15,169 bases of DNA from Bacteroidales bacterium (lineage in GTDB: Bacteria; Bacteroidota; Bacteroidia; Bacteroidales; JAOZMU01): the NCBI GenBank assembly GCA_029934165.1, contig JAOZMU010000025.1, positions 1-15,169 of the forward strand, in the 5' to 3' direction. Under the pieces are notes generated by a model, which saw only the letters and a list, made by a program, of their open reading frames with translations, had not been told where the DNA came from and searched no databases. The first letter of the stretch is position 1, and each line of letters starts with the position of its first letter. Position numbers and translations under genes: made by a program. Below, in pieces: positions 7,573-15,025 of this stretch.

Positions 7573-8745
7573 TTACAGCAATCCGGCAAAAGAGGCAATT
7601 ATTTGACCAACTATTAGAGCTATTGCTATGATAATGAGGGTTTTATTTACTTTTGATTGGGATATTTGATGCTCAACTTTTTTAGTGAGTTTTTCGTTTG
7701 CGGATATAATATTATTGAGAATTGCGCGCTCTTCGGAATTTGAAAGCATCTCCCTAATCTTTCCGAATTCAATTTGGTTTTCGGCTTTAACAGTTTGATT
7801 TGCAGCTATTATGGTATCGGACAGTTTGGATATTTCTTTGCGTGTATTATCTAAATTGCCGTTAATTTTTTCCAGATTTCCTTTAAAGTCAACCTTGTCC
7901 AATTGAGCTGATAGTTGAGCCGTAACTTGCGCTAACTCAAGGTACTCGTTTAATATTTTGTGAGTTTCGTCTAAATTCTTTTGGTAACCTTTTATTAGAC
8001 CTTCAAGTTTTTGCTCAACAATTTCTTGATGTTGCTCTAAGTGTTTGGTAAACTGCTGCTTAACATCTAAAACATTGTCAATAGACGATTGTTCAAATCC
8101 ATTAGCCATTTTACGAAGTTCCGAAATAAGACAACTGACTTCAGATAGGTGTTTTTTATGCGTATCAATAATATTTTCAATACGCGTTTCGGTGGTGTGT
8201 AAGGACTTTGATAGAAGTGTATTGTATTCGTTTACAGTCTTTTCGAGCTGTTTTCCGCTTTGAATTTCAGATTCTTTTGCCAGTTTTTGATATTCTGATA
8301 ATACCTTCTCAACAACTTCGATTTGTTTTTGATGAGAGTTGCTCAAATTCTCAACTTTCTCTTGCGTATGTGCCTGAGTTTTAGACAAAAAACTTTCATA
8401 ATGTTTCAAAGCTGCGTCAAGTTGTTCGCGGCTTTGTTTTTCTGTGCTTTGTGCAAGTCGCTCGTACTCTTCTATTACAGTTCCGACTTTTTCAATTTGT
8501 GTTTTGTGAGAATCTGTGAGAACTTTAACTTGCTCTTCTGTATGTTCATACGAGTTTTTGAGAAAGTCATTATACTGATTTAAAACTTGTTGCAAGTGAT
8601 TACCATACTGCGCCTGAATTGTTTTTGTTGCAGAAATTACAGCTCGCGAAATTTGTTCAGCTTTTGAAATGTGCGCAACCGCATTATCCAGAGTATCAAG
8701 CTCGTCTTGAAGTTTTGTTAATTGGACGTAAATTTTTTCATTCAT
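7573..8745 (-). CDS. Tail-anchored coiled-coil protein with 58-residue repeats
   Basis: I do not recognise a named family. The 390-residue product is almost wholly helical and coiled-coil-like, rich in Glu, Lys and Gln. From residue 58 I see four tandem units of 58 residues (58-115, 116-173, 174-231, 232-289). The first two are most alike, with the pattern FLxxxxxHTxExVxxLxxSHxxQIExV. A heptad region follows (about 290-365), and the protein ends in one hydrophobic segment, LIIIAIALIVGQIIASFAGLL (370-390 with its leading Leu), with no residues after it. The body is therefore probably cytoplasmic and the C-terminus embedded in the inner membrane. The start codon overlaps the helicase stop by 8 nt (ATGAATGA), implying translational coupling and a shared job. 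Possible roles are a membrane tether or a length-defined spacer. Confidence 0.8.
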   Translation of the reverse strand: MNEKIYVQLTKLQDELDTLDNAVAHISKAEQISRAVISATKTIQAQYGNHLQQVLNQYNDFLKNSYEHTEEQVKVLTDSHKTQIEKVGTVIEEYERLAQSTEKQSREQLDAALKHYESFLSKTQAHTQEKVENLSNSHQKQIEVVEKVLSEYQKLAKESEIQSGKQLEKTVNEYNTLLSKSLHTTETRIENIIDTHKKHLSEVSCLISELRKMANGFEQSSIDNVLDVKQQFTKHLEQHQEIVEQKLEGLIKGYQKNLDETHKILNEYLELAQVTAQLSAQLDKVDFKGNLEKINGNLDNTRKEISKLSDTIIAANQTVKAENQIEFGKIREMLSNSEERAILNNIISANEKLTKKVEHQISQSKVNKTLIIIAIALIVGQIIASFAGLL

Positions 8746-11700
8746 AGCCTACTAAAAATTGATTATTGAATCCTTCGAGCCACTTGCATGTCAGTGTTAA
8801 AAAGACTTTTGTGTCAAGATTTGCTTTCAAATCATTGTTTTGAGAAAATAATTTTTCGAGAATTTGCTCAACCCTAAGATGAAAAATTGCATTGGAATAA
8901 TTTTCTTGCTTTTTCATTGAGAGAAATGCGCTAACTAATTGGTCTGTCGCATTATCCGTATCGCCGTTTTGAGCAAGTAAAAGTAAGGAATATGAGTGTA
9001 AAATCCGCAATATATAGTGGTGGTTTTTTTGCTGATATTGAGCCGTCGAATCAAGTAGCTGCTGCCAGACAATCTTGCTATTTCCCACAAAATCAATGCA
9101 TTTAATCATTTCATCGAAAGATTTTTTTGCCACTAAGTTTTCTAAATAAAATTGATGCGATGGAAGTAAAAATGGCGTATTATAATATTGAGGAATAAAT
9201 TTTCCAGACTGTATGTTATTTGGTGTTGTTAAGCTGTTTCTGATTGTAGAATCAAGCGCATTGATTTCGTTAATGTGTTCATTATGAACATAATCGTGGG
9301 CAAACGAAACTAACTCCACCAATGTTTCTGTTACCAAACAATTTTGCGATTGGACGAGTTTTTCTCGAATATTGTTTATCGAAGTCCTTGAAATAAACCA
9401 GTTTAAGTAATTGCATAAATTAGCAATATATTCATTTTTGTCCTTTTTTATCGCCGTAACCCTAAACTCCTTTTCGTGTCTGTCAATCGAAAACTCTTTT
9501 ATTATTCCGATTGTTTTTAAACGTGCAAGAGCCGTAAATGTATCCGTTTTTCGGCGAATATTTTGATAATCGGCTTCTATTTTTTGCTTAATATCAATGT
9601 GCGTATTATTTGTGCCTATTGAGCTTATTTTACTTGTTTCCGAAATAAAATCAGCAGCGGTATAAGTAGAATCGGCAATATTACATAATTTTTTATAGGT
9701 AAGTAAATCAGATTTATTGGTACGCAGTAAATTTGCAATTTCCGATAGTTTTCTATTTCTGAATGGAACAATAAATTTAATTTCTTGGTTTTTTTCTATG
9801 GTTTCTAAAAGAGACAAAAGACCTAACATATTCGGTTTTGAGCAGCTATTTTTGAGCCAAACAATTTTATTCAAATCGCTGGGACACAGATTATTAATTT
9901 TATTATTTATGAAAGTTAAAAGATTTTTTCCGGCGTTTTTATGTACAATTTCATCAACGCGCTCGTTGTCAATTTTTAGCGTCTCCTTTTCAAAGTCAAT
10001 GTGTCCAATGCCTTTTCTGTTTTCGCTAACATATAGTTGAAAAGGCTCGTTTTCAGGCTGATACGTGAAACTCAAAATTTGTCCAAACTCATTTTCAATA
10101 AAATCAATAATGCGCTGTTCGTTGGTTTCTGCCGGGAAATTAATTTCTGTTAATATTTCCGACAAAACAGTCATTTCATGATTTTTTCCGCGAAATCTAT
10201 TCCGTATTTTGTTTGTAATATGAAGTTTATCAATGCTTTGCGCACTATGGTTTTCTATATTGATTTTATTAGGAATATAAAAAATTTTGGGCGAATAATT
10301 ACTATTCTCAATCCTTCCTAAGTTGATAAGTCGGTGCAATTCGTCAGGCGAACTTGGTAAGCTAAAGATAATGAGATGTTTAATGTTTTCATTATGATAA
10401 CCAATTCCCAGTTGTGGTGTCGCAACCAAAATGTCAAGCTGGCAATCAGTAAAATTACGACAATCAGCAACCGAGTTTTTTGCCTCGTGTTTCGATATAT
10501 CACTGTTAATTTCACCAATAAAAGTGCCTATTTTCAGGTCTTTATAGCTGATTCTCAATTTATCCGATAGTCCGTCCCAGTTTTTGTCCGTTACACCGAA
10601 AAGCCAACGTGCATCTGGACAAAAAACCAGCGTTTGGCGTTCGGCTCTTGGTGTTCTAATGTCCGAAAATAAGTCATTAACTACATAGTTTACAGCAACT
10701 TGCTTTTTTATTCCGGCTAATCTCATAGCTGAATTTAGCTCGACTTGCTTTTCTATTCCAGCAACTTCAACAGGAACTATTTCAATGTTAAAAGGCAGAG
10801 AATCAGAGTGTAAGATGTTTGCTTTGCCAATATCAAAACGTGCCATTACATCTGTTTTAACAAATGGCGATAAAACAGATGTTGAGTATAAAACATTATC
10901 AACGTTTAAATCGCGTAGTTTGTTGGGTAAATCCATGTATAACGGATTAAAATCGGCAGACCATTCCGAAATACACTGCGCTTCGTCAACAACAAAAAGT
11001 GTGAATATTTTCTTGTCGCAATAATTTTTAATTCTTGGCATTAACTCCTTATCAAACAAGGAGTCAAGCAACGAAAAAGCAAAATTTGTAATATTTTTTA
11101 TGTTTAATTTCCCTTCGCTTACTTCAAGGAGAGTACTACTTATTGACGAGCCAAAAACGCCCCATGTATCAATACCCATATTAGTAAGGGCTTGTGTTGC
11201 GTTTGAAATTGCATTTGCGTTTGGCAAAATTATCAACGTTTTTCCTTTGTTTATTAGCGAAAAGAGTTGTAGCCCAACGTGTTCTTTATGAATTGCCGAT
11301 GAAAAACTCAATGTAACTTTTTTGTGTAATAGGCTTAAAACAAGTGCTTTTTGTGCTTTGTTTATGCTTTTTTCTCTAAACGCATTTCGTATTAAGTAGT
11401 TTAATGCAGAATCCGTTTCTTTACTATCAGCTAAATTCTTGCCATTGTTAGAATAATTTACTTGAGGGAAAATAGTTGCATCGTAGTTTTGCGCAGTTGA
11501 AACTAATATACTATTTTGTGATTGGTCAAAAACTACCGAATCAGTAGAAAAAGTATTTTCTATTGTAAAGTCGTAAAATTCAGTAGGTTCTATGCCCTTG
11601 TTATATGCGATAATCTGTAAATCCGAAATTGTTTTTTTGCTGCCAGCAAGATACAAAAAGCTGTTCGCCATTTCAATCCAGTCCGAGGCAGCACATTGTG

Positions 11701-12229
11701 CCACGTTTTGTGCTATCCCGATTACTTTAATTTTTACATTTGAAAAGCAACCTTTGTAATCTTTCCGAAAAAAATATAGGGTAAAAGCAACTTGTAGGCG
11801 TGCAATAGCTAAAGGTGTGGAAATTAGTTGATTAGCTAAATTATCAACAGGAAACATCTGACTAACTTCATCAAAGTTTTCTTGTTTCAATAATTCGTGG
11901 ATAAATCTCTGAAATTCAAAAGATTCTGTTTTCCCATTTTTTTCTAACTCATATTCAACTCTACTACTTTGGGGGTTTAAAGTGCTTAAATTTAGTGAGT
12001 TAGAAATCAAATTCTCTGTTTCAATTGGTGCAATTGTCGGACAGCCTCGTCCTATGAAGGATAATAATTGTCGTCCGAGGTTATTAATATTTATGTCGTC
12101 TGCAACAACAAAACCACTAATATTAACCAACGAAAGAGTTTCCAGTAGATTAAATAGTTTGTCGCGCTGCTCTTGCTTGACAGTGTCAAATAAACATTGG
12201 GAATAGTAGCCAGCTCGGAGGTTTATCAT
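8738..12229 (-). CDS. Large RecQ-like SF2 helicase with degenerate P-loop
   Basis: The 1163-residue product has a RecQ-type core at about residues 280-660. I see a Q-motif-like FREKSINKAQ (284-293), motif Ia TLIILP (331-336), motif II VVDEAQ (413-418) followed by CISEWSADFNPLY (419-431), which is the RecQ aromatic-rich loop, motif III-like YSTS (448-451), motif IV TLVFCPDA (533-540), motif V ATPQLGIGY (603-611) and motif VI-like INLGRIEN (635-642). Walker A is abnormal: the MPTGGGKS position reads FSSAIHKE, keeping only a lysine (315). Motif VI has lost the second arginine of GRxxR. The N-terminal 280 residues are unrecognised. A C-terminal stretch (ALARLKTIGIIKEFSI and after) resembles a winged helix seen in large RecQ-like proteins. 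It may bind DNA without normal ATP hydrolysis. It starts 13 nt after ispF and overlaps the coiled-coil gene. Confidence 0.85.
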   Translation of the reverse strand: MINLRAGYYSQCLFDTVKQEQRDKLFNLLETLSLVNISGFVVADDININNLGRQLLSFIGRGCPTIAPIETENLISNSLNLSTLNPQSSRVEYELEKNGKTESFEFQRFIHELLKQENFDEVSQMFPVDNLANQLISTPLAIARLQVAFTLYFFRKDYKGCFSNVKIKVIGIAQNVAQCAASDWIEMANSFLYLAGSKKTISDLQIIAYNKGIEPTEFYDFTIENTFSTDSVVFDQSQNSILVSTAQNYDATIFPQVNYSNNGKNLADSKETDSALNYLIRNAFREKSINKAQKALVLSLLHKKVTLSFSSAIHKEHVGLQLFSLINKGKTLIILPNANAISNATQALTNMGIDTWGVFGSSISSTLLEVSEGKLNIKNITNFAFSLLDSLFDKELMPRIKNYCDKKIFTLFVVDEAQCISEWSADFNPLYMDLPNKLRDLNVDNVLYSTSVLSPFVKTDVMARFDIGKANILHSDSLPFNIEIVPVEVAGIEKQVELNSAMRLAGIKKQVAVNYVVNDLFSDIRTPRAERQTLVFCPDARWLFGVTDKNWDGLSDKLRISYKDLKIGTFIGEINSDISKHEAKNSVADCRNFTDCQLDILVATPQLGIGYHNENIKHLIIFSLPSSPDELHRLINLGRIENSNYSPKIFYIPNKINIENHSAQSIDKLHITNKIRNRFRGKNHEMTVLSEILTEINFPAETNEQRIIDFIENEFGQILSFTYQPENEPFQLYVSENRKGIGHIDFEKETLKIDNERVDEIVHKNAGKNLLTFINNKINNLCPSDLNKIVWLKNSCSKPNMLGLLSLLETIEKNQEIKFIVPFRNRKLSEIANLLRTNKSDLLTYKKLCNIADSTYTAADFISETSKISSIGTNNTHIDIKQKIEADYQNIRRKTDTFTALARLKTIGIIKEFSIDRHEKEFRVTAIKKDKNEYIANLCNYLNWFISRTSINNIREKLVQSQNCLVTETLVELVSFAHDYVHNEHINEINALDSTIRNSLTTPNNIQSGKFIPQYYNTPFLLPSHQFYLENLVAKKSFDEMIKCIDFVGNSKIVWQQLLDSTAQYQQKNHHYILRILHSYSLLLLAQNGDTDNATDQLVSAFLSMKKQENYSNAIFHLRVEQILEKLFSQNNDLKANLDTKVFLTLTCKWLEGFNNQFLVGYE

Positions 12230-12242
12230 AACGTTGCAAAAA

Positions 12243-12719
12243 CTACTTTAGTATTAATACATTTGCATAAGCACTTATTCCGTCTTCTTTACCAACAAAT
12301 CCTAACTTTTCTGTTGTCGTAGCTTTTATCGAAACATCATCAATGTCGATATTCATTGTTTGTGCCAAAATCTGCTGCATCTGAGGTATGTGATTTTTCA
12401 GTTTTGGTTGCTCAAGACAAACCGTGGAGTCGATATTTCCTATCTTATATCCCTTATTACCAATTAAATCGACAACTTTTTTTAATAAAATTTTACTGTC
12501 AATATTTTCAAACAAATCAGAATTATCAGGAAAATGATAACCAATATCTCGCAAGTTTGCTGCTCCCAAAAGGGCATCACATATTGCATGAATCAGAACA
12601 TCACCATCTGAATGTGCAACAGAACCTTTGCTATGTTTAATCTGTATTCCTCCTATAATCAGCTTATTACCTTCTGCAAGCTGATGAACATCAAATCCGA
12701 AACCTGTTCTAATTTTCAT
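12243..12719 (-). CDS. ispF: 2-C-methyl-D-erythritol 2,4-cyclodiphosphate synthase
   Basis: IspF converts CDP-ME 2-phosphate to MEcPP, the fifth step of the MEP isoprenoid pathway, as a cytoplasmic trimer. At 158 residues it is standard length. It begins RTGFGFDVH with metal ligands Asp10 and His12, and the third ligand His44 sits in the HSDGDVLIH segment (36-44). DIGYHFPD and the family signature ATTTEKLGFVG near the C-terminus are intact. It is the first gene of the six-gene codirectional run, with the helicase 13 nt behind. Isoprenoid supply could feed the polyprenyl carrier used by the two downstream glycosyltransferases, though ispF is housekeeping and its placement here may be incidental. 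Confidence 0.97.
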   Translation of the reverse strand: MKIRTGFGFDVHQLAEGNKLIIGGIQIKHSKGSVAHSDGDVLIHAICDALLGAANLRDIGYHFPDNSDLFENIDSKILLKKVVDLIGNKGYKIGNIDSTVCLEQPKLKNHIPQMQQILAQTMNIDIDDVSIKATTTEKLGFVGKEDGISAYANVLILK

Positions 12720-12732
12720 GCTAAATTCTAAT

Positions 12733-12771
12733 TTAAGTACTCTTACGTATCATAAATAATAGGTCTTAGAC
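12733..12771 (+). repeat. R1-like short copy C (39 bp)
   Basis: Both R1 ends are present, TTAAGTACTCTTAC and AATAGGTCTTAGAC, but the promoter-bearing middle of about 65 bp is missing. It sits 14 bp ahead of the ispF start codon, in the opposite orientation to that gene. Confidence 0.6.
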
Positions 12772-12783
12772 TTTAGTGTAAAT

Positions 12784-12824
12784 AAAAATACGGCGACATC
12801 GTGTTTTGACATCTCCGTATTTTT
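12784..12824 (-). terminator. Hairpin terminator between siaB and ispF
   Basis: AAAAATACGG (12784-12793) and CCGTATTTTT (12815-12824) form a perfect 10-bp stem around a 21-nt loop. T-runs are present on both strands, so it could act in either direction. Its likely job is to end siaB transcription before ispF. Confidence 0.65.
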
Positions 12825-12925
12825 GGTAATAAAGTTTGATATTATGAAATAAAGCACATTACGTGCTAACTCATTCTAATTTTTGCAAAACATTTGCCTG
12901 CTTAATAAATTGGTGCGTAAGCATA

Positions 12926-12964
12926 ATTGACACTTTTGTTATTGCTATTAACCAAAGTGTCAAT
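12926..12964. other. Long hairpin after siaB
   Basis: ATTGACACTTT (12926-12936) is a perfect inverted match to AAAGTGTCAAT (12954-12964). One mismatch and three more pairs (GTT/AAC) extend the stem inwards, around a 9-nt loop. It lies 56 nt after the siaB stop without a T-run, so RNA stabilisation or a protein-binding palindrome is as likely as termination. Confidence 0.5.
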
Positions 12965-13019
12965 GGAATACGCATTCTCATCAATAGCTCAATGCCAAGC
13001 ATTTTTCGCCATCGAAATA

Positions 13020-13604
13020 TTATTTATCCATCGAAGCAACGATAGTTTTGCCGTTTATTTCAACTTTTAATATGAAAAAGTAACTGCTTCCGTCTAATGG
13101 GACAAATTCATAATCAAGACCTTGTCCCGATTTTCGTGCAATGTCAATCAATCCTAAACCTGCTCCGCCTTTATTGGACAATTTGCCGTAGCGAAGTTGT
13201 TTTTTAAACATCGCTTTCAATTGTTCTTTTGTCGAGGAGTTAACTTCCTCAAGGGCAGCTCTTAACTGTGGAATTTTATACTTTGAGACTTTGTTTGATG
13301 TGATGATATAATATATCTCATCTTTTTTGCCAATCATGAACAAACCCTTACCAATATTGCTTTTGACAGCTATCTCGTCCGAGTGCTTATTCATATTTTG
13401 CAAAGTTTCCACCATAGCATGATAAACTTTACGTTTTATGGTTTTTTCTTCGCTAGACCTAAGCATTTCATTTTCAGCCATCGAGGTAAACATTTTTGTT
13501 ATCTCATGGTTAAATTCGCCTAAATAAACCAAAGAAATACCATTATTAAGCATTTCATCGTATAGGGTAAGTATTGATTTTATAAAGCTGACATTCAGAT
13601 CCAT
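13020..13604 (-). CDS. siaB: SiaB-family protein kinase-like protein
   Basis: The 194-residue protein looks like the SiaB group of small GHKL-fold kinases. A helical N-terminal half leads into a degenerate N-box (ETLQNMNKHS, 67-75), and a glycine-rich G-box reads GGAGLGLIDIARKSG (146-160). There is no histidine phosphoacceptor domain or membrane segment. In Pseudomonas, SiaB phosphorylates the small partner SiaC, and the phosphatase SiaA reverses this to control cyclic-di-GMP output. No siaC, siaA or diguanylate cyclase gene lies nearby, so partners must be elsewhere or the role differs. An R1 repeat lies about 150 nt upstream in the same orientation, and two hairpins follow the stop codon. 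An anti-sigma-factor-like role is a less likely alternative. Confidence 0.8.
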   Translation of the reverse strand: MDLNVSFIKSILTLYDEMLNNGISLVYLGEFNHEITKMFTSMAENEMLRSSEEKTIKRKVYHAMVETLQNMNKHSDEIAVKSNIGKGLFMIGKKDEIYYIITSNKVSKYKIPQLRAALEEVNSSTKEQLKAMFKKQLRYGKLSNKGGAGLGLIDIARKSGQGLDYEFVPLDGSSYFFILKVEINGKTIVASMDK

Positions 13605-13753
13605 TTTATTTCTATTTCAAATTTTTGTATTTCCTTCTTAAATACTATCACTAAAGCTCTTACAAACATTATTTACATTGACGCAAAAAAGAATTTTAGT
13701 AAAAAAAACAGGTTTCAATTAGGTGAAAATTACATAACCACAGACAAAATAAA

Positions 13754-13842
13754 GTCTAAGACCTATTTTTTATGAAACGTTTAAGCTGTAAATTAACAAC
13801 TTAGGTTAATAAAAAGCGTAAGAACTTTTGTAAGAGTACTTA
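13754..13842 (-). repeat. R1 diverged copy D (89 bp)
   Basis: On the minus strand it starts TTAAGTACTCTTACAAAAGT and ends AATAGGTCTTAGAC, matching the R1 ends. The centre has diverged and the promoter-like boxes are not clearly kept. It lies upstream of siaB in the same orientation as that gene. Confidence 0.6.
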
Positions 13843-13868
13843 ACTCCTGTTTTTGCGATTGTATTTAC

Positions 13869-13941
13869 AAATTTCAAACGCCTTAATCTGATAGATGTAT
13901 ATGCAAAATCCGCTTAAAATTATAACAGATTATTGAAATTT
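13869..13941. other. Imperfect long inverted repeat
   Basis: AAATTTCAA (13869-13877) pairs with TTGAAATTT (13933-13941), and AATCTG (13885-13890) with CAGATT (13926-13931), across an unequal internal loop. A 13-nt word, ATTATAACAGATT, is shared with the terminator arm near 3904. It directly precedes an R2 copy. Confidence 0.4.
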
Positions 13942-13948
13942 CCAATTT

Positions 13949-14053
13949 TTAGAACGAAGATTAAATTAACCTATACCGTTATTTGCTGTTTGTTACTGAT
14001 TTTCAGTCAAATAGTAAATCGTTGTTTCAATATTAAAAAGTGCAGGGCACTTA
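13949..14053 (+). repeat. R2 repeat copy 2 (105 bp)
   Basis: This has the same ends and length as copy 1. The terminal hairpin is AAGTGC-AGG-GCACTT, so the loop differs while the arms are unchanged. Confidence 0.9.
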
Positions 14054-14061
14054 ACAAAAAG

Positions 14062-14134
14062 AAACCCTAAAAATCGCCAGAAATTTCAATACTAGAAATT
14101 TCCGACGACAAAATGTAAGGTGCGATAAGGGTTT
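14062..14134. other. Nested inverted repeat, possible structured RNA or element
   Basis: AAACCCT (14062-14068) pairs with AGGGTTT (14128-14134), ATCGC (14073-14077) with GCGAT (14122-14126), and inside these two GAAATTTC words (14080-14087, 14094-14101) can pair around a 6-nt loop. The 12 closing pairs are perfect apart from short bulges. It lies about 190 nt upstream of the HupE-like gene. Confidence 0.5.
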
Positions 14135-14326
14135 AATTAATAATTAATTATAAAAATCTATCCTTTTTTGCGTTACTCAACAAAAGAAAATAGCGAAAAA
14201 TTATTTGGTTATATCAACCAACACAAAAATAGTTAATTTTAAGGTTTTTACAAATTATTTAACACTCGAATAATATTATGCAGTTTTTTTTGTTTTATGT
14301 GTTTTATTAACTCAAACTAAATCTAT

Positions 14327-14917
14327 ATGGACGTTTTTACTACATACTTACAACTTGGGTTTCAGCACATTGCAGATGTTGCAGGCTACGACCACATTCT
14401 TTTTATTCTAACTCTTTGTGGTGTATATCTCATCGAAAAGCGGAAACAGGTAATAATACTTGTAACAGCATTTACAATCGGACATTCGATTACTCTTGCT
14501 TTAGCTACATTCGATTTATTGAGAGTGCCTTCAGCTGTTGTTGAATTTTTAATCCCACTAACAATATTTATCACGGCAATTTCTAATGTAAAAACAAAAA
14601 CTATTAAGTACTCTTCGCGTTTACATTGCCTTAAATACGGAATAGCTGTTTTTTTTGGTTTAATTCATGGACTCGGTTTTTCAAATTATCTGAGAAGTCT
14701 GCTTGGCAACGAATTTAGTCTTTTCGAGCCTTTGCTGGCTTTCAACATCGGATTGGAAATTGGGCAATTACTTATCGTCTTTATTATTATGTTGTTATCA
14801 TACTTTTTCGTAAAATTACGTAAAATGCCTCATCGGGAGTGGAATTTAGTAATTTCTGGAGCCGGAATGGGAGTATCATTAACTTTGATGCTCGACCGAA
14901 TTACCGATTTATTTTAG
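14327..14917 (+). CDS. HupE/UreJ-type membrane protein
   Basis: A 196-residue integral membrane protein with about six hydrophobic helices. It carries the histidine- and glycine-marked helices of the HupE/UreJ_2 group: FQHIADVAGYDHILF (12-26, His14 and His23), TIGHSITLALA (50-60, His53), FFGLIHGLGFSNYL (109-122, His114) and FNIGLEIGQL (139-148, Glu144). HupE and UreJ relatives are thought to move nickel or other metals, and the histidines fit that. Neither hydrogenase nor urease genes are visible, so the substrate is open. Many Bacteroidota carry such a gene alone. It is flanked by two R2 copies, and the downstream copy begins about 3 nt after the stop. Confidence 0.85.
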   Translation: MDVFTTYLQLGFQHIADVAGYDHILFILTLCGVYLIEKRKQVIILVTAFTIGHSITLALATFDLLRVPSAVVEFLIPLTIFITAISNVKTKTIKYSSRLHCLKYGIAVFFGLIHGLGFSNYLRSLLGNEFSLFEPLLAFNIGLEIGQLLIVFIIMLLSYFFVKLRKMPHREWNLVISGAGMGVSLTLMLDRITDLF

Positions 14918-14919
14918 CT

Positions 14920-15020
14920 AAGAACGAAGATTAAATTAACCTATACCATTATTTGCTGTTTGTTGCTGATTTTCAGTTAAATAGTAAATCGTTGTCTAAA
15001 TATTAAAAAGTGCAAGGTTA
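14920..15020 (+). repeat. R2 repeat copy 3, truncated 3' end
   Basis: It starts about 3 nt after the stop of the HupE-like gene and follows the R2 pattern through TATTAAAAAGTGCAAGG. The second arm of the terminal hairpin is then lost, and R1 copy E begins within about 6 nt. Confidence 0.85.
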
Positions 15021-15025
15021 ATTAT

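Larger units (their letters stand above)
13605..14326. other. 722-bp non-coding region between divergent genes
   Basis: No gene is supported here. The stretch holds a diverged R1 copy (13754-13842), a long imperfect hairpin (13869-13941), an R2 copy (13949-14053) and a nested inverted repeat (14062-14134). Promoters for siaB (-) and the HupE-like gene (+) should lie here, but none stands out. Confidence 0.6.

Noticed and set aside
11237..11245. GKT at helicase residues 329-331 as the Walker A motif
   Set aside because: It lies at the start of the motif Ia strand (TLIILP), in the place of the residues before TVVVSP in RecQ, and has no glycine at the right distance upstream. A P-loop should come earlier, after the preceding strand.
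8738..12229. Assignment to a named defence system such as Hachiman, Zorya, Druantia or Dpd
   Set aside because: The partner genes that define those systems are absent, and a RecQ-type core with an aromatic-rich loop is not diagnostic for any of them.
12356..12640. 94-codon open frame opposite ispF
   Set aside because: It is antisense to a highly conserved enzyme gene and has a low-complexity composition.
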